Assembly (NCBI GenBank): GCA_043780595.1
Contig: JAYWCL010000122.1
Coordinates: forward strand, 1-64,000
Origin: Limnoglobus sp043780595
GTDB taxonomy: Bacteria > Planctomycetota > Planctomycetia > Gemmatales > Gemmataceae
Direction: 5' to 3'
Length of the DNA stretch: 64,000 nucleotides
The notes beneath the pieces were generated by a model. It had not been told where the DNA came from. It saw only the letters and a list, made by a program, of their open reading frames with translations, and made no database searches. Below are positions 24,247 through 33,497 of the stretch, piece by piece. Position numbers and translations under genes: made by a program. The stretch's first letter is position 1. Every line of letters begins with the position of its first letter.

Positions 24247-26909
24247 CCGCCCATGACTTTTGCGAGGACTTCTTCGCCGGTCATTCGGAAGGCGGCTTTG
24301 TGCGGGCAGGCGCGCACGCAGAATGGGTCGGTGTTGTCGGGCACCAAGTCCTGGCACTTGTCGCAGTTGATTGCCTTCGTCGGCAGGGTATATAGCGTCT
24401 GCGTCGTTTGTTTCGGCGGTAATTGGATCGAGCCGTACGGGCAGTTGCGTTCGCACAACCCGCACTGGATGCAGTGGTTCTCGATCTTGATTTGTAGCGA
24501 CGTACCCGAGCGGTGGATCGCATCGACGGGGCAACCGTCCATACAGTACGGCTTGTTGCACGACCGGCACGATGCGGCCACGAGGTAGTCGCCGAAGCGA
24601 TTGCCTTCGCGCAGGAGCCGCGAGTAACCGTCGCCGTGAACGTCGGCACACGCCTTCGTGCATTCGTCGCAGCGCGTGCAACTCTTGAGGTCGAGCATCA
24701 TCAGGAAGCGGCCCTGATACAGCCCTTGGTTTAGGAAGTCGCCGAGGATGTCGCTTTCGATCGGCTTCGGTGTCCGGTTTCGCGCGAGGTGCCGCGTACG
24801 GGCTTCTTGCAGTTTCCGTTCGACGCTCGGGAACAAATTCCGCATCTCGTTGAACAGGCTTTTCGGTATGCGGATCGCTTCGACCGTGTCGAGTGCGGTT
24901 ACGGTGGCGGTGCGGCGACCGTCCTCTTCGAGCATCGCGATTTCGCCGAAATACTCGTCTTCGGTCTGGCGGTTCAACACGACTTCGCGACCATCGATGT
25001 CTTGCGTAATCTTCACCGAACCGAGGCGGATGATGTAAAAGTCTTGGGCTTTCTCGCCTTGGCCGACGAGCCGCTCGCCGGGTTGCGTACGCCGTAAGGT
25101 CGCACGGTCTTTGCCTGCCGGAGCATCGACGAGCAACCGCGTCAGCGCTTCGCGGTCTTCGCGTTCGACGAGATCCTGGAAGAGCGTCGGCGGTTCGTTT
25201 TCCTTGGCACGCCGTTGCAGGCACGAGCGGATGGCGTTGCGCGTGTAGATGAGGTTCAGCACATCGCGAGCGGACTCGGAACGCTGAACCATATCGAGTA
25301 CGTTTCGCGTGACTTCGTACACGATGGCGGTATCCGATTCGACGCGAATCGATGCGGTACGTCGCTTGTTAGCCATGCACGCGAGTTCGCCGAGGATCGT
25401 TGCCCAGGTGCCGAGTTCGACGATTTTCGTGCCGAGTTCGCTGGGTTCGTCTTCGCGGGGACTGCGTCCGAACAATCGCCCGAGGAAGCCGGTTTCGACT
25501 GCTTTCGCCTTCGTATCGCGGCTATAGATACCGAACTGGCCTTCGCCGAGGAAGTACGCGGTGTTCGCGTAGTGCCCCTGCAAGCCGAGCACGTGGCCTT
25601 TCTTCACGACGAGCCGCCGCACCGCGCCTTCGTTCCAGCGCAAGTAGGAAAGCGGCACTTTCTGGAACGGCGAGAATGATCGCGTCGAACTCGGCGTCCC
25701 GAACTCGGGGATGAAATCGAACTTCAATTCCTGCATTTCCTCGGCCGAAAGGAAGCCACTTTCCGCTTTGCCGGAGCGCGTGGCGTAGAACACGATATCC
25801 TTCGCGATGACCGTATTCGGGCTTTCGAGTTGCGCGAGTAGCGGGCTGTCGCCTTCGATTTCGAGGGCGTCGCGGAGTGGCTTCGGCACGATTCGCTTGT
25901 TGAGTTGCAGCGCCCCGGTGGGGCACGAGTTCATGCACTCGCCGCACTGCACGCAGTTCGATTCAGCCATGATCGAATCGAGGTCGAAGCTGATTCGCGT
26001 TTTATAACCCTTGCCCGTGTGGCCGATGACTTTGAATGGCCGGACTTCGTTACACGCACGCACGCAGCGGTCGCAACCGATGCAGCGATCGTGATCGACT
26101 GCCACCGTTCGCGACGAATACGGCAACAACGAGTTCACGACTTTGTGCGCCGTGTGTGCGAGCGACATCGGCAGCGGCACCGTGGGCCGCGAATTCGCGT
26201 GGCGATCGACGTTCTTCCCGGTGGTGTGCGAAGGGTCTTTGTGGCGAGTCGGGATGCCAGCACGTGGGCCGGCGAGTTCGAGGTTGTCGGCGACTTTCTT
26301 CAGTTCGTTGTCGTAAACTTTCGTTTTGCCCGCGTCGGCTTCGGGGTGGTAATTGTCCGCCAACAAGAACTCGGCGAGGAGCGAAACGGACGATTGCACG
26401 ATCTCGGAATACTCGGGCTTCAGCCCCGGACCGACCCGCGTGGTGATCTGCATTTCCTTCTGGATTTCGTGATGACAGGCGGGAACGAGCTTGTCGCCGG
26501 GTTCGACCGTCTTGGTACTCCGCTTGTAACGCACGACGTGGACCGAGCACATTCGACACACGCCGACGGGCTTCATGTGCTCGCGGTGACAGAGTACGGG
26601 AATGCGGCGATCCAGATCGTCTTGCGACCAAACACCATCCCGTACGAGCTTCATTCCGACGTCGTAGATCGTAGTTTTGCGAATGATTGGCAAGCCATCG
26701 AGGTTGTACCGTTCGACGCCTTGCGCGTCGCGCACCTTGGTGGCCAGCGGCATACTCACGTCGATTCCATCGATCACAATCTTGATGAAATCGTTCAACT
26801 GCGCGTATGTCGCTTTCACTTGACGAATCAAATTGCCGTCTTCGTCGCGCGCGAAAACCCCTTCGTTTTCCTTGCCCAGCGATTCGATCACGTCCAACGA
26901 TACGGCCAT
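24243..26909 (-). CDS. multidomain Fe-S protein: NuoG-like N-terminus, two cNMP-binding-like domains, DmsB-like ferredoxin
   Basis: 888 residues, ATG 26909 with GGAG 7 nt upstream, no signal peptide. Order: a NuoG-type [2Fe-2S] site (LCHREHMKPVGVCRMC at about 105-120, plus LVPACHHE); two [4Fe-4S] motifs (CIGCDRCVRAC at about 277 and CVQCGECMNSCP at about 315); two tandem Crp-like cyclic-nucleotide-binding folds (about 405-540 and 585-690, the second with DEYFGEIAMLEEDGRRTATV); and a C-terminal four-cluster ferredoxin (CTRCDECTKAC, CRSCNKPYCMDGCP, CIQCGLCERNCP, CDKCQ...CVRACP). It ought to relay electrons from the NuoE-F protein encoded 53 bp upstream to the membrane partners. The Crp-like domains may sense a ligand; no DNA-binding domain is present. 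Confidence 0.88.
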   Translation of the reverse strand: MAVSLDVIESLGKENEGVFARDEDGNLIRQVKATYAQLNDFIKIVIDGIDVSMPLATKVRDAQGVERYNLDGLPIIRKTTIYDVGMKLVRDGVWSQDDLDRRIPVLCHREHMKPVGVCRMCSVHVVRYKRSTKTVEPGDKLVPACHHEIQKEMQITTRVGPGLKPEYSEIVQSSVSLLAEFLLADNYHPEADAGKTKVYDNELKKVADNLELAGPRAGIPTRHKDPSHTTGKNVDRHANSRPTVPLPMSLAHTAHKVVNSLLPYSSRTVAVDHDRCIGCDRCVRACNEVRPFKVIGHTGKGYKTRISFDLDSIMAESNCVQCGECMNSCPTGALQLNKRIVPKPLRDALEIEGDSPLLAQLESPNTVIAKDIVFYATRSGKAESGFLSAEEMQELKFDFIPEFGTPSSTRSFSPFQKVPLSYLRWNEGAVRRLVVKKGHVLGLQGHYANTAYFLGEGQFGIYSRDTKAKAVETGFLGRLFGRSPREDEPSELGTKIVELGTWATILGELACMANKRRTASIRVESDTAIVYEVTRNVLDMVQRSESARDVLNLIYTRNAIRSCLQRRAKENEPPTLFQDLVEREDREALTRLLVDAPAGKDRATLRRTQPGERLVGQGEKAQDFYIIRLGSVKITQDIDGREVVLNRQTEDEYFGEIAMLEEDGRRTATVTALDTVEAIRIPKSLFNEMRNLFPSVERKLQEARTRHLARNRTPKPIESDILGDFLNQGLYQGRFLMMLDLKSCTRCDECTKACADVHGDGYSRLLREGNRFGDYLVAASCRSCNKPYCMDGCPVDAIHRSGTSLQIKIENHCIQCGLCERNCPYGSIQLPPKQTTQTLYTLPTKAINCDKCQDLVPDNTDPFCVRACPHKAAFRMTGEEVLAKVMGG

Positions 26910-26962
26910 GAGAACACTCCAACAACTGAGGTGCGCGACGAGCGGGGTAAGCACCCTTGCGC

Positions 26963-28966
26963 CTACGTTTCGGATCGAACGTCGTCGGGAAAGTATTGCA
27001 GCACGGTCATCAGCGGGTTGGCAGCGACTTGGCCGAGGCTACAAATCGACGTCATCACCATGGCGAGCGACATATCGGAAATCACATCGATGGTCGAATC
27101 GACCGATTGCTGCGTGAGGCTGCGTTCGCCGCGACTTTTCGCGAGGCTGGTCCCAATCTCGACGAGTTTCTGCGAACCCAAACGACACGGCACGCACTTG
27201 CCACACGATTCGTTCCGGAAGAACTCGGTGTAGTTTTTCGCATGGTCGAGCATGTTCGGAGCCGTTTTCGACGCATATACGGCAAGGCCCGCACCGAGCA
27301 TCATACCGAGCGCACTCCCCGTACCGATGCCTAAAATCTTGCTGACGTTTTTGAACACCCCCAAATCCATCGGCAACGTCAGGAGGTTGAAGTGGCTATT
27401 CGCTTCGTTGACGCCCCGGTCGAGAATCTTTTTGGTGGCATCGTTGGCGCGGCTGCGTCGGTCCGCGAAATCGGCAGGTAGCGGAATCATCGGCGGGATC
27501 AGCCCACCCGAGGGGCCGGATGTGGCCAACGCCTTCAGCGAGCCGTTAATGACGCCACCCGCGAGTGCGATGAGGTCGCCGAGCGTTTTGCTGAACGGGA
27601 TCTCGTAAACGCCCGGCCGCGCCACGTCGCCACTGATGGAAAAGAGTCGGCGACCTTTGTAACCCTCTTCGCTTTGCTTGGGATACCAACCGTCGTTCTT
27701 CAACATGATCGCCGGCGACCACGAAATCGTTTCGACGTTATTCACGACGGTCGGCTTATCGCGCAGGCCGTTCGTCATCAGTTCGGGCGGGCGGTTGCGT
27801 GGCTGGGCGCGGCGATCTTCCATCGCTTCAATCAGTGCGCTTTGTTCGCCGCAAATATAGCCACCAGGGCTGACGAAGACTTCGACGTCGAAGTTGCGAC
27901 CGGAGCCGAAGATATTGTCGCCACTCGCGTGGATTGCACGTGCCTGTGCGATTGCCTTTCGCACTGCGGCGATTTGCTCGAGATACTCGTGGCGTATGAA
28001 AATGTAACCGCGCGTGGCATTCGTGAGCAAGCCGGCAAGCAACACGCCTTCGACGGTAATGTGCGGAGCCTGAAGTAGAATTTCGCGGTCTTTGAATGTC
28101 CCCGGTTCGCTTTCGTCGCCGTTCACGACGATGTACTTTTCATCGCCTTCCGCCTTCCAGACCTCGAACCACTTGAGATACGCGGGGACGCCCGCGCCAC
28201 CCATTCCGACGAGGCCCGCGTTTTTCAGTTTCGCGAGCCACGGGTGTTTCTCTTTCACGAAGCCATCGATGTCTTCCCGGCCTTCTGCATTTTTCGGCAC
28301 GGGATTCGGCAATGCGATCGGCAGCGGGTGTTCTTTCACGAATCGGCGTACGGCCTCGAACGGCTGCCAGTTCGGGTCGCGGTCCGGTTGGGCGTAGGCG
28401 TCGATCAGCCACTCGTTGCGGTTGAGTTCGTACGTGTAATCCCAGTCGGGAATCGGTGCCGTGCCACCGGCGGCTACCGTTGCGAGGATCGTGGCAAAAT
28501 CCTGCGTCGAATGACCCGCGTACACCCATTCGTGGAAGGTGCCATCGCGGTCGCCGTGTGCGTATGGGTTTTTGTGAAGATCCTCAAGTTCCTTCTGTTC
28601 TGCGACGGTCAGTTCGTGGTGATGATGCTCGGAGTCGTGCCGCGTGATACACATTGCGGGTGCGCGGTCGCAACGCCCGAGGCACGAGACGCCTTCGACG
28701 ACGACGCTTTTTTCGCCGTCGCGTTCGAGTTTCTTCAACTCTTTGATGACTTCCGGCGCACCGCGAAGGTGGCACGTCATGTCGCGGCAAACTGCGGCCG
28801 TGACGTATGGCGGCGGTTGCCATTGGCGGAAGTGCGGGAAGAAGCTCGCGACTTCCTGAATGCGCGGTAACGGAATGCCCGAGTCCTTGTGGAACTGGAT
28901 CAGTTCCGCTTCGGGCAGGTAGCCGTGCTTCTCTTGAATGTCGCGGAGGCGCTTGACGATAATCAT
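26963..28966 (-). CDS. NuoE-NuoF fusion (NADH-binding flavoprotein)
   Basis: 667 residues. The N-terminal ~130 residues are NuoE-like: IQEKHGYLPEAELIQF, then [2Fe-2S] ligands CRDMTC and SCLGRC. A linker rich in His (SEHHHHELTVAEQKELE) leads to a NuoF-like part with GLVGMGGAGVPAYLKW at about 245 (FMN/NADH glycine loop), YIVVNGDESEPGTFKDRE, an SLBB region (FSISGDVARPGVYEIPF), and the C-terminal [4Fe-4S] site ESCGKCVPCRLGSQ at about 587 with the last Cys in SICSLGQ. NADH oxidation with FMN as first acceptor is expected. A hydrophobic stretch (GIGTGSALGMMLGAGLAVYA) in the C-terminal part is unusual. NuoD/H-type subunits are absent from the window. Confidence 0.9.
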   Translation of the reverse strand: MIIVKRLRDIQEKHGYLPEAELIQFHKDSGIPLPRIQEVASFFPHFRQWQPPPYVTAAVCRDMTCHLRGAPEVIKELKKLERDGEKSVVVEGVSCLGRCDRAPAMCITRHDSEHHHHELTVAEQKELEDLHKNPYAHGDRDGTFHEWVYAGHSTQDFATILATVAAGGTAPIPDWDYTYELNRNEWLIDAYAQPDRDPNWQPFEAVRRFVKEHPLPIALPNPVPKNAEGREDIDGFVKEKHPWLAKLKNAGLVGMGGAGVPAYLKWFEVWKAEGDEKYIVVNGDESEPGTFKDREILLQAPHITVEGVLLAGLLTNATRGYIFIRHEYLEQIAAVRKAIAQARAIHASGDNIFGSGRNFDVEVFVSPGGYICGEQSALIEAMEDRRAQPRNRPPELMTNGLRDKPTVVNNVETISWSPAIMLKNDGWYPKQSEEGYKGRRLFSISGDVARPGVYEIPFSKTLGDLIALAGGVINGSLKALATSGPSGGLIPPMIPLPADFADRRSRANDATKKILDRGVNEANSHFNLLTLPMDLGVFKNVSKILGIGTGSALGMMLGAGLAVYASKTAPNMLDHAKNYTEFFRNESCGKCVPCRLGSQKLVEIGTSLAKSRGERSLTQQSVDSTIDVISDMSLAMVMTSICSLGQVAANPLMTVLQYFPDDVRSET

Positions 28967-28984
28967 CCGAATTCGCCGTCCGGG

Positions 28985-30670
28985 TTAGGGTTTGCCTGGC
29001 TTCGTGCCGCCGAGCATCCATTCGATCGTGCTCAGTCGCGGTTCGTTCGGGTCGCGGGCCGCAGCCCCACGCCCCTGGAAGGCGTGTTCGCCGTTGTGGT
29101 ACCGATGGCAATCCGTGCAACCGTGGCGCACGCCGCCAGTTGTGGAGACGCCACCTTTCGGCCCGCTCGTCGTCACTTGTGGCGCGTGGCAGACCTGGCA
29201 CGATTCGACGCCGAGGATTTTAATCTTGTTGTCTTTGTCGAAGCGTTTCGCGTCGGTCGGGTCGTACTTATCTTGCGTGCCGGGGTGACACTCCTGGCAG
29301 TTGACCGCACGGTGCGAAACGTGGTTGAACTTTGCATGTTCGAACCAGACGGTCGGGATTTTCACGGGAACGACGGTCCGTTTCGCAGGTGGCTCGTTGA
29401 CCCCGTTGAACGCATGACACTCCGCGCATGTGCTGCCATTCAGCACGTTCTTTGCACGCGGATTGACATCCGAAACGAGCTTCTCGAACGCTTTGTTTCG
29501 TGCGGCTTCGATCTCTTTCTGGATCGTCTCCGCTTTCTTGCCGATCGCGGGCGAGTCCTTGATTACTGCATTCTTTAATAACAGTTGCCGTCCGAATTCT
29601 GCGTCGAGGTACTCGATCAGTTCCGCAGGTTGTTTGCGGTGCGGCAACGTGAACGGGTCGATGTCGACTTTGAGAATCGTCGTCTGCTCGGGGGATTTCA
29701 ACGGGTGGCACGCCTTGCAGTGCGCATCGAAATTGATCGGCAGATAATACGCGCCCTCGGCTCGCGGTGGCTGGATCGCTTCCTTCGGCTCGCCGGTGAG
29801 ATTCACCCCGCTTGCGATTTCGCCTTTCAGGCCAACGCGACCGGCATCGAGTTGATGGCACGACGCACACTGCAACTGCACTGCTGCCATCGCGTTGTCA
29901 CCGGCTTTGAAATAACGATTCTCGACACCGGCATCGTTGCCGTTCAGCTTCGCGAGCGCACCCTTCGTGAGGTTGCCACGCTCCGAACCGGGCGCAGGCG
30001 GGATGCCGAGCGTCATGTGGTGATTGTGGCTGAACTGGATCGTGCGCTTCGCGCCTTTGCCGTTCGCTTCGTCGTCGAGTTTGCGGAAATTCGGGTGATC
30101 GGCGAACGACTGGATGGTCGCTGCGTATTTCAAATTGCCGTCGCCATGAGAGGCATCGTAGCTGCCGGGCAAGTTCGCGTGGCACTTCGTGCAGTGGTTG
30201 TCGTCGATTCGCACCAGCGAGTTCGTGCGTCCCTTGTGGTCGTGGTGGCAAGTCCAGCACGCGGCATCGCTTTCGCCCGTAGGCCATTTTGCGGTGGCGT
30301 GGTGAGCGGGGCCGGCGTGGCACTTCTCGCACGTCATGTCGAGCCAGCGTTCGTGCGGTTTGATCGGCGATGACGTGAACAAACTGCCCGAGTCGTAGGG
30401 TCGATGGCACGCCTCGCAATTGTTGTCGAAGGCCGCGTGCGGGTTCGTGAGTGGGCCGTGCGTGTACTTGTAATCGTTCTCGCCAGTGGAGTTATCCGCG
30501 AAGCCCCAACCGAGCCAGATCAGCGGAGTCAGAAAGACCGCGATCGCCCAAAGGTTACGCCGGAAGAATTTCTTCAGCGCCTCGGCCCAGTTTTTGGACG
30601 CGAAGTACCTACGGCGGTCACCGGGGTAACGGTCCACGAGGTCGCGACTGTCGGAACGCGGAGGTTGCAT
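28985..30670 (-). CDS. membrane-anchored decaheme cytochrome c
   Basis: 561 residues with an N-terminal anchor (NLWAIAVFLTPLIWLGWGFA, residues about 38-57) and ten CxxCH motifs: CEACH, CEKCH, CWTCH, CTKCH, CASCH, CKACH, CAECH, CQECH, CQVCH and CTDCH. Additional His residues between motifs could serve as distal ligands. The domain should lie in the periplasm. It is 9 bp downstream of the cytochrome b gene and 18 bp upstream of the NuoE-F gene, so a single transcript is likely. It does not match a known named decaheme (such as MtrA/MtrC) by eye. Probable role: wire between the membrane b haems and soluble periplasmic or outer-surface cytochromes. Confidence 0.9.
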   Translation of the reverse strand: MQPPRSDSRDLVDRYPGDRRRYFASKNWAEALKKFFRRNLWAIAVFLTPLIWLGWGFADNSTGENDYKYTHGPLTNPHAAFDNNCEACHRPYDSGSLFTSSPIKPHERWLDMTCEKCHAGPAHHATAKWPTGESDAACWTCHHDHKGRTNSLVRIDDNHCTKCHANLPGSYDASHGDGNLKYAATIQSFADHPNFRKLDDEANGKGAKRTIQFSHNHHMTLGIPPAPGSERGNLTKGALAKLNGNDAGVENRYFKAGDNAMAAVQLQCASCHQLDAGRVGLKGEIASGVNLTGEPKEAIQPPRAEGAYYLPINFDAHCKACHPLKSPEQTTILKVDIDPFTLPHRKQPAELIEYLDAEFGRQLLLKNAVIKDSPAIGKKAETIQKEIEAARNKAFEKLVSDVNPRAKNVLNGSTCAECHAFNGVNEPPAKRTVVPVKIPTVWFEHAKFNHVSHRAVNCQECHPGTQDKYDPTDAKRFDKDNKIKILGVESCQVCHAPQVTTSGPKGGVSTTGGVRHGCTDCHRYHNGEHAFQGRGAAARDPNEPRLSTIEWMLGGTKPGKP

Positions 30671-30679
30671 GGTGCCAGG

Positions 30680-31570
30680 TTACCAGTATTTCAGGGCTTT
30701 CACCGCATGAATACACATGCAGACGAACATCGACAACGAGAGCGGGCCGTGAATCACGAGCCAATTGCGGAGCCAGAAGTTCAGCGTCACGTGCGTGTCC
30801 CACTGACGGCGAATGTCCGCGAGCCGTTCGAGTTTCGTTAAATCGTCGAGCGCGTCGTTCGGTATCGCCATCCGCAATCGCGCGAACAAGTTCTCCGATT
30901 CTTTCCGCGACCCGAGCTTGTTGGAATTTCGGCCGTGCTGCAAATACGGCACGAGTAAGTTGTTCACGAAGGTCGTCAACTGCTCGGCGGAGCGACCGAT
31001 GACTTTCGGCTTGAACCCGAGCTTCGCGTCGGGGGCACTCCCGAGTTCGGTGGTCATCTGGTCGAGGATTCGCTTCGCATCGCCGACGTGTTTTTCGATC
31101 GCAAATTCGACTTGCGACGCAACGGTTTCGTTCGGGATATCGTTGAGGATTTTTTGCGGCAACCACTGCTGCATCGCGAGGCCCCACACGCCGCTAACAA
31201 TCACGACGAGGAACAGCACCATCGTCGTGGCACTGAGCCGCCCGCCCCAGTCGAACCCGCTGTGCAGCACGATGATCGGCAAGCAGACGAGGCCGAGCAC
31301 GATGTGGCACCACATCCACGGCCTCGCGCGGCCGAGCCAACGGAACTTGCGCAGCAAGGCTTTTCGCGGCCAAAACAGAATTTCGCTGAGGATGATGACG
31401 AAGCCAGTCAGCCCCGTGATGACGCCGAAGCGACCATTTGCGACCGGCCAGGCCCAACCGAGAAGTGCGGAGCCGACGTACCAAACGAGAATCGGGATGC
31501 ACGCCACAGCCGATGCAATGAGCACGCACGCCACTCGCTTGCTCGATGAAGATTGACGGCCGAATAGCAC
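30680..31570 (-). CDS. diheme cytochrome b-type membrane subunit
   Basis: 296 residues with five predicted membrane helices. Two helices carry His pairs with exactly 13 residues between: H89 and H103 (CHIVLGLVCLPIIVLHSGF), H274 and H288 (IHGPLSLSMFVCMCIH). These are suited to bind two stacked b haems across the membrane, as in cytochrome b subunits of quinone-linked oxidoreductases. A loop of about 110 soluble residues (about 155-260) sits between helices 4 and 5. Start is GTG 31570 with AGGGG upstream. First gene of the leftward operon; it likely exchanges electrons between the Fe-S protein (cytoplasm), quinone, and the decaheme protein. Confidence 0.85.
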   Translation of the reverse strand: MLFGRQSSSSKRVACVLIASAVACIPILVWYVGSALLGWAWPVANGRFGVITGLTGFVIILSEILFWPRKALLRKFRWLGRARPWMWCHIVLGLVCLPIIVLHSGFDWGGRLSATTMVLFLVVIVSGVWGLAMQQWLPQKILNDIPNETVASQVEFAIEKHVGDAKRILDQMTTELGSAPDAKLGFKPKVIGRSAEQLTTFVNNLLVPYLQHGRNSNKLGSRKESENLFARLRMAIPNDALDDLTKLERLADIRRQWDTHVTLNFWLRNWLVIHGPLSLSMFVCMCIHAVKALKYW

Positions 31571-31835
31571 GATGTCCCCTCAAACGTATTCCTACGTCCA
31601 TCAACCAAATTCAAAATCATGTGGGCGGCTACCAGAAAAGCTATCAGATCGCCTACCCCTCTGTCAACGACCTGCCACTATCGTTCGGTGAAGATGCTAC
31701 GGTTACGGTAGTATAACCGAACCTGCCGAAAATCCGTTGCGAATCGAGCGGATGGAACTTGCAGACCTCGCGGTATTTCATCATGATTGAAGTATCTCCC
31801 CAGACAAATGGTAACCTCACTTCGCGCATGGTGCT
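31571..31835. promoter_or_regulatory. divergent intergenic region of the redox locus
   Basis: This 265-bp gap separates the leftward cytochrome b operon from the rightward pentaheme genes and must hold both promoters. A weak interrupted palindrome, CGGTTA at 31700 and TAACCG at 31714, lies inside a second one (TTCGGT at 31684, ACCGAA at 31716). No clear -35/-10 pair could be defined with confidence. Confidence 0.35.
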
Positions 31836-33140
31836 ATGATGTTTCGCGTTTGGCGTTCATTATCTGGAATTGCTCTCGTCATGACGTGCGCGATCACGTG
31901 GGTGCTTTCACAAATTCCCGATGTCAGCAGACCCGCGCGCAAAACGGAACCGATTGCGGTCGCCCTTGTTCCACAAGAAAAACATGCTCCGCACATGATC
32001 GGTCGTGCCGGTTGTTCCGCCAACGGCTGCCACGGTCAAGTGGGCGAAAGTTCGGCGAAAACCGGCTTGGACACGTGGCGCAGCAGCTTCACGATCGACA
32101 TGGCAAAAGACCCGCACGTCCGCGCGTACGCCGTTCTGAACGGCGAGCTTTCTACGAAAATGATGCGGCGATTGAACCGGGTGGATGCCGATGCGGTGCT
32201 TCCCGAAGAGCAAAAGGCGACGAACGATTATCGCTGTCTCGCGTGCCATTCCAACCCGTCGCTGGCGGAGGAAGTCCGTGCAAAAGTCGCGATCCCGCAA
32301 TCGCTACTCGCAGAGGGAGTCAACTGCGAGGCGTGTCACGGCAGTGCGGAGAAATGGCAGATTTCGCACGTGAGTTGGACGAAGCCTGCCACTCGTGACA
32401 CCGATTTTGCGAACGGCGGAATGTTCGAACTGAACGACCTCGGCAACCGTGCGGTAGCCTGTGCCGGTTGTCACATCGGGGCACCTGCGGATGGGAAACA
32501 TGGATTTGCGGTACGCGATATGAATCACGACATGATCGCCGCCGGCCACCCGCGACTGAAGTTCGATTACGCGGAAAGATTGCAACGACTGCCCGCACAC
32601 TGGCACGAACGCGACCGCAGTACCTTCCCCGGCACACCGCGAAACGATTACCTCCTCGAAGCCTGGTCGGTCGGTCACGCCGCCGTCTCGGAAGCGTGGT
32701 GTTCGCTCTCCAAAGATCGCGAGATTCGCAAGAATCCGTGGCCCGAACTTTCCGAATCGAACTGCACGCAGTGCCATCACGATCTCACATCGTCGGGCAA
32801 GAATTACCCCGAAACGTGGACACGCAACAGGAACGGCAAGACGCTTCTGGAGTCCGCGATGCCGTGGACGTCCCGCGATCTCGTTGGAGAGCCGGATCGC
32901 AAAACGCGGCCCCCGAACATCGCGGCCACTATCGTACTAAAGCTGCGAAAATACGAAGCGAAGGTTCACGCCAGCCCGCTTGACCGCGAAGATGCCGCGG
33001 CAATCGATGCGTCGTTGCATTCGCTCGAAGCGGCACTGGGACTCACCAAATATGAAACCGTGTGGGATGTGAAGCGGTTTGCTGGCGACACGAAGAATCG
33101 AATTCAATCGCTGATCGTGTTGCTCGAAAACCGCCAATAA
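31836..33140 (+). CDS. pentaheme cytochrome c (paralogue 1)
   Basis: 434 residues, signal/anchor MMFRVWRSLSGIALVMTCAI. Five haem-attachment sites: CSANGCH (a CX4CH), CLACH, CEACH, CAGCH, CTQCH. A conserved His block, MNHDMIAAGHPRLKFDY, lies between sites 4 and 5 and probably supplies distal ligands. The spacing pattern resembles cytochrome c554-type multiheme domains. The same arrangement recurs in the next two genes, so the three are paralogues. It starts 265 bp from the divergent cytochrome b operon. Likely periplasmic electron carrier or enzyme. Confidence 0.85.
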   Translation: MMFRVWRSLSGIALVMTCAITWVLSQIPDVSRPARKTEPIAVALVPQEKHAPHMIGRAGCSANGCHGQVGESSAKTGLDTWRSSFTIDMAKDPHVRAYAVLNGELSTKMMRRLNRVDADAVLPEEQKATNDYRCLACHSNPSLAEEVRAKVAIPQSLLAEGVNCEACHGSAEKWQISHVSWTKPATRDTDFANGGMFELNDLGNRAVACAGCHIGAPADGKHGFAVRDMNHDMIAAGHPRLKFDYAERLQRLPAHWHERDRSTFPGTPRNDYLLEAWSVGHAAVSEAWCSLSKDREIRKNPWPELSESNCTQCHHDLTSSGKNYPETWTRNRNGKTLLESAMPWTSRDLVGEPDRKTRPPNIAATIVLKLRKYEAKVHASPLDREDAAAIDASLHSLEAALGLTKYETVWDVKRFAGDTKNRIQSLIVLLENRQ

Positions 33141-33163
33141 GTTTCTGATAAAATGACCTGAAT

Positions 33164-33261
33164 TAACCACGGAAAACACGGATTACACGGAAATGAAAAC
33201 GCAAAAGTGAAATCCGGTACGGCTTTTTCACTTTCCGTGATTTCCGTGCATTCCGTGGTTA
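33164..33261. repeat. CCACGGA-type palindromic repeat
   Basis: Left arm taaccacggaaaacacgg and right arm ttccgtgcattccgtggtta are mirror images around a 40-bp centre, giving a long hairpin between pentaheme genes 1 and 2. A related copy occupies 63664-63836. The rest of the 357-bp gap shows no gene. Confidence 0.8.
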
Positions 33262-33497
33262 TCTTCAATTCTTTAGCTTAACTGGGGTTAGTCGCTTCGT
33301 CGTAACCTGGCGACTCTCGTTGAAGCGGCTTGTAACAGTCATCGCGTTTGTTTCGCGGCCTGCGGTAACTGGTTGCGGAGTTCAAATCTTTCGCTGTTGA
33401 ACTGACACTGTCGGCGTTGGAAATTGAATGTTCGCGATGTTCGCCCCAACATCACCGACGACACCCTGCGAGTTTTGGTGACACCGTGTACTACCGC

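Noticed and set aside
26963..28966. Part of a standard Complex I (nuo) operon or an NAD-linked hydrogenase
   Set aside because: No NuoB/C/D/H/L-type or hydrogenase large or small subunit is present in the neighbourhood; partners are cytochromes instead.
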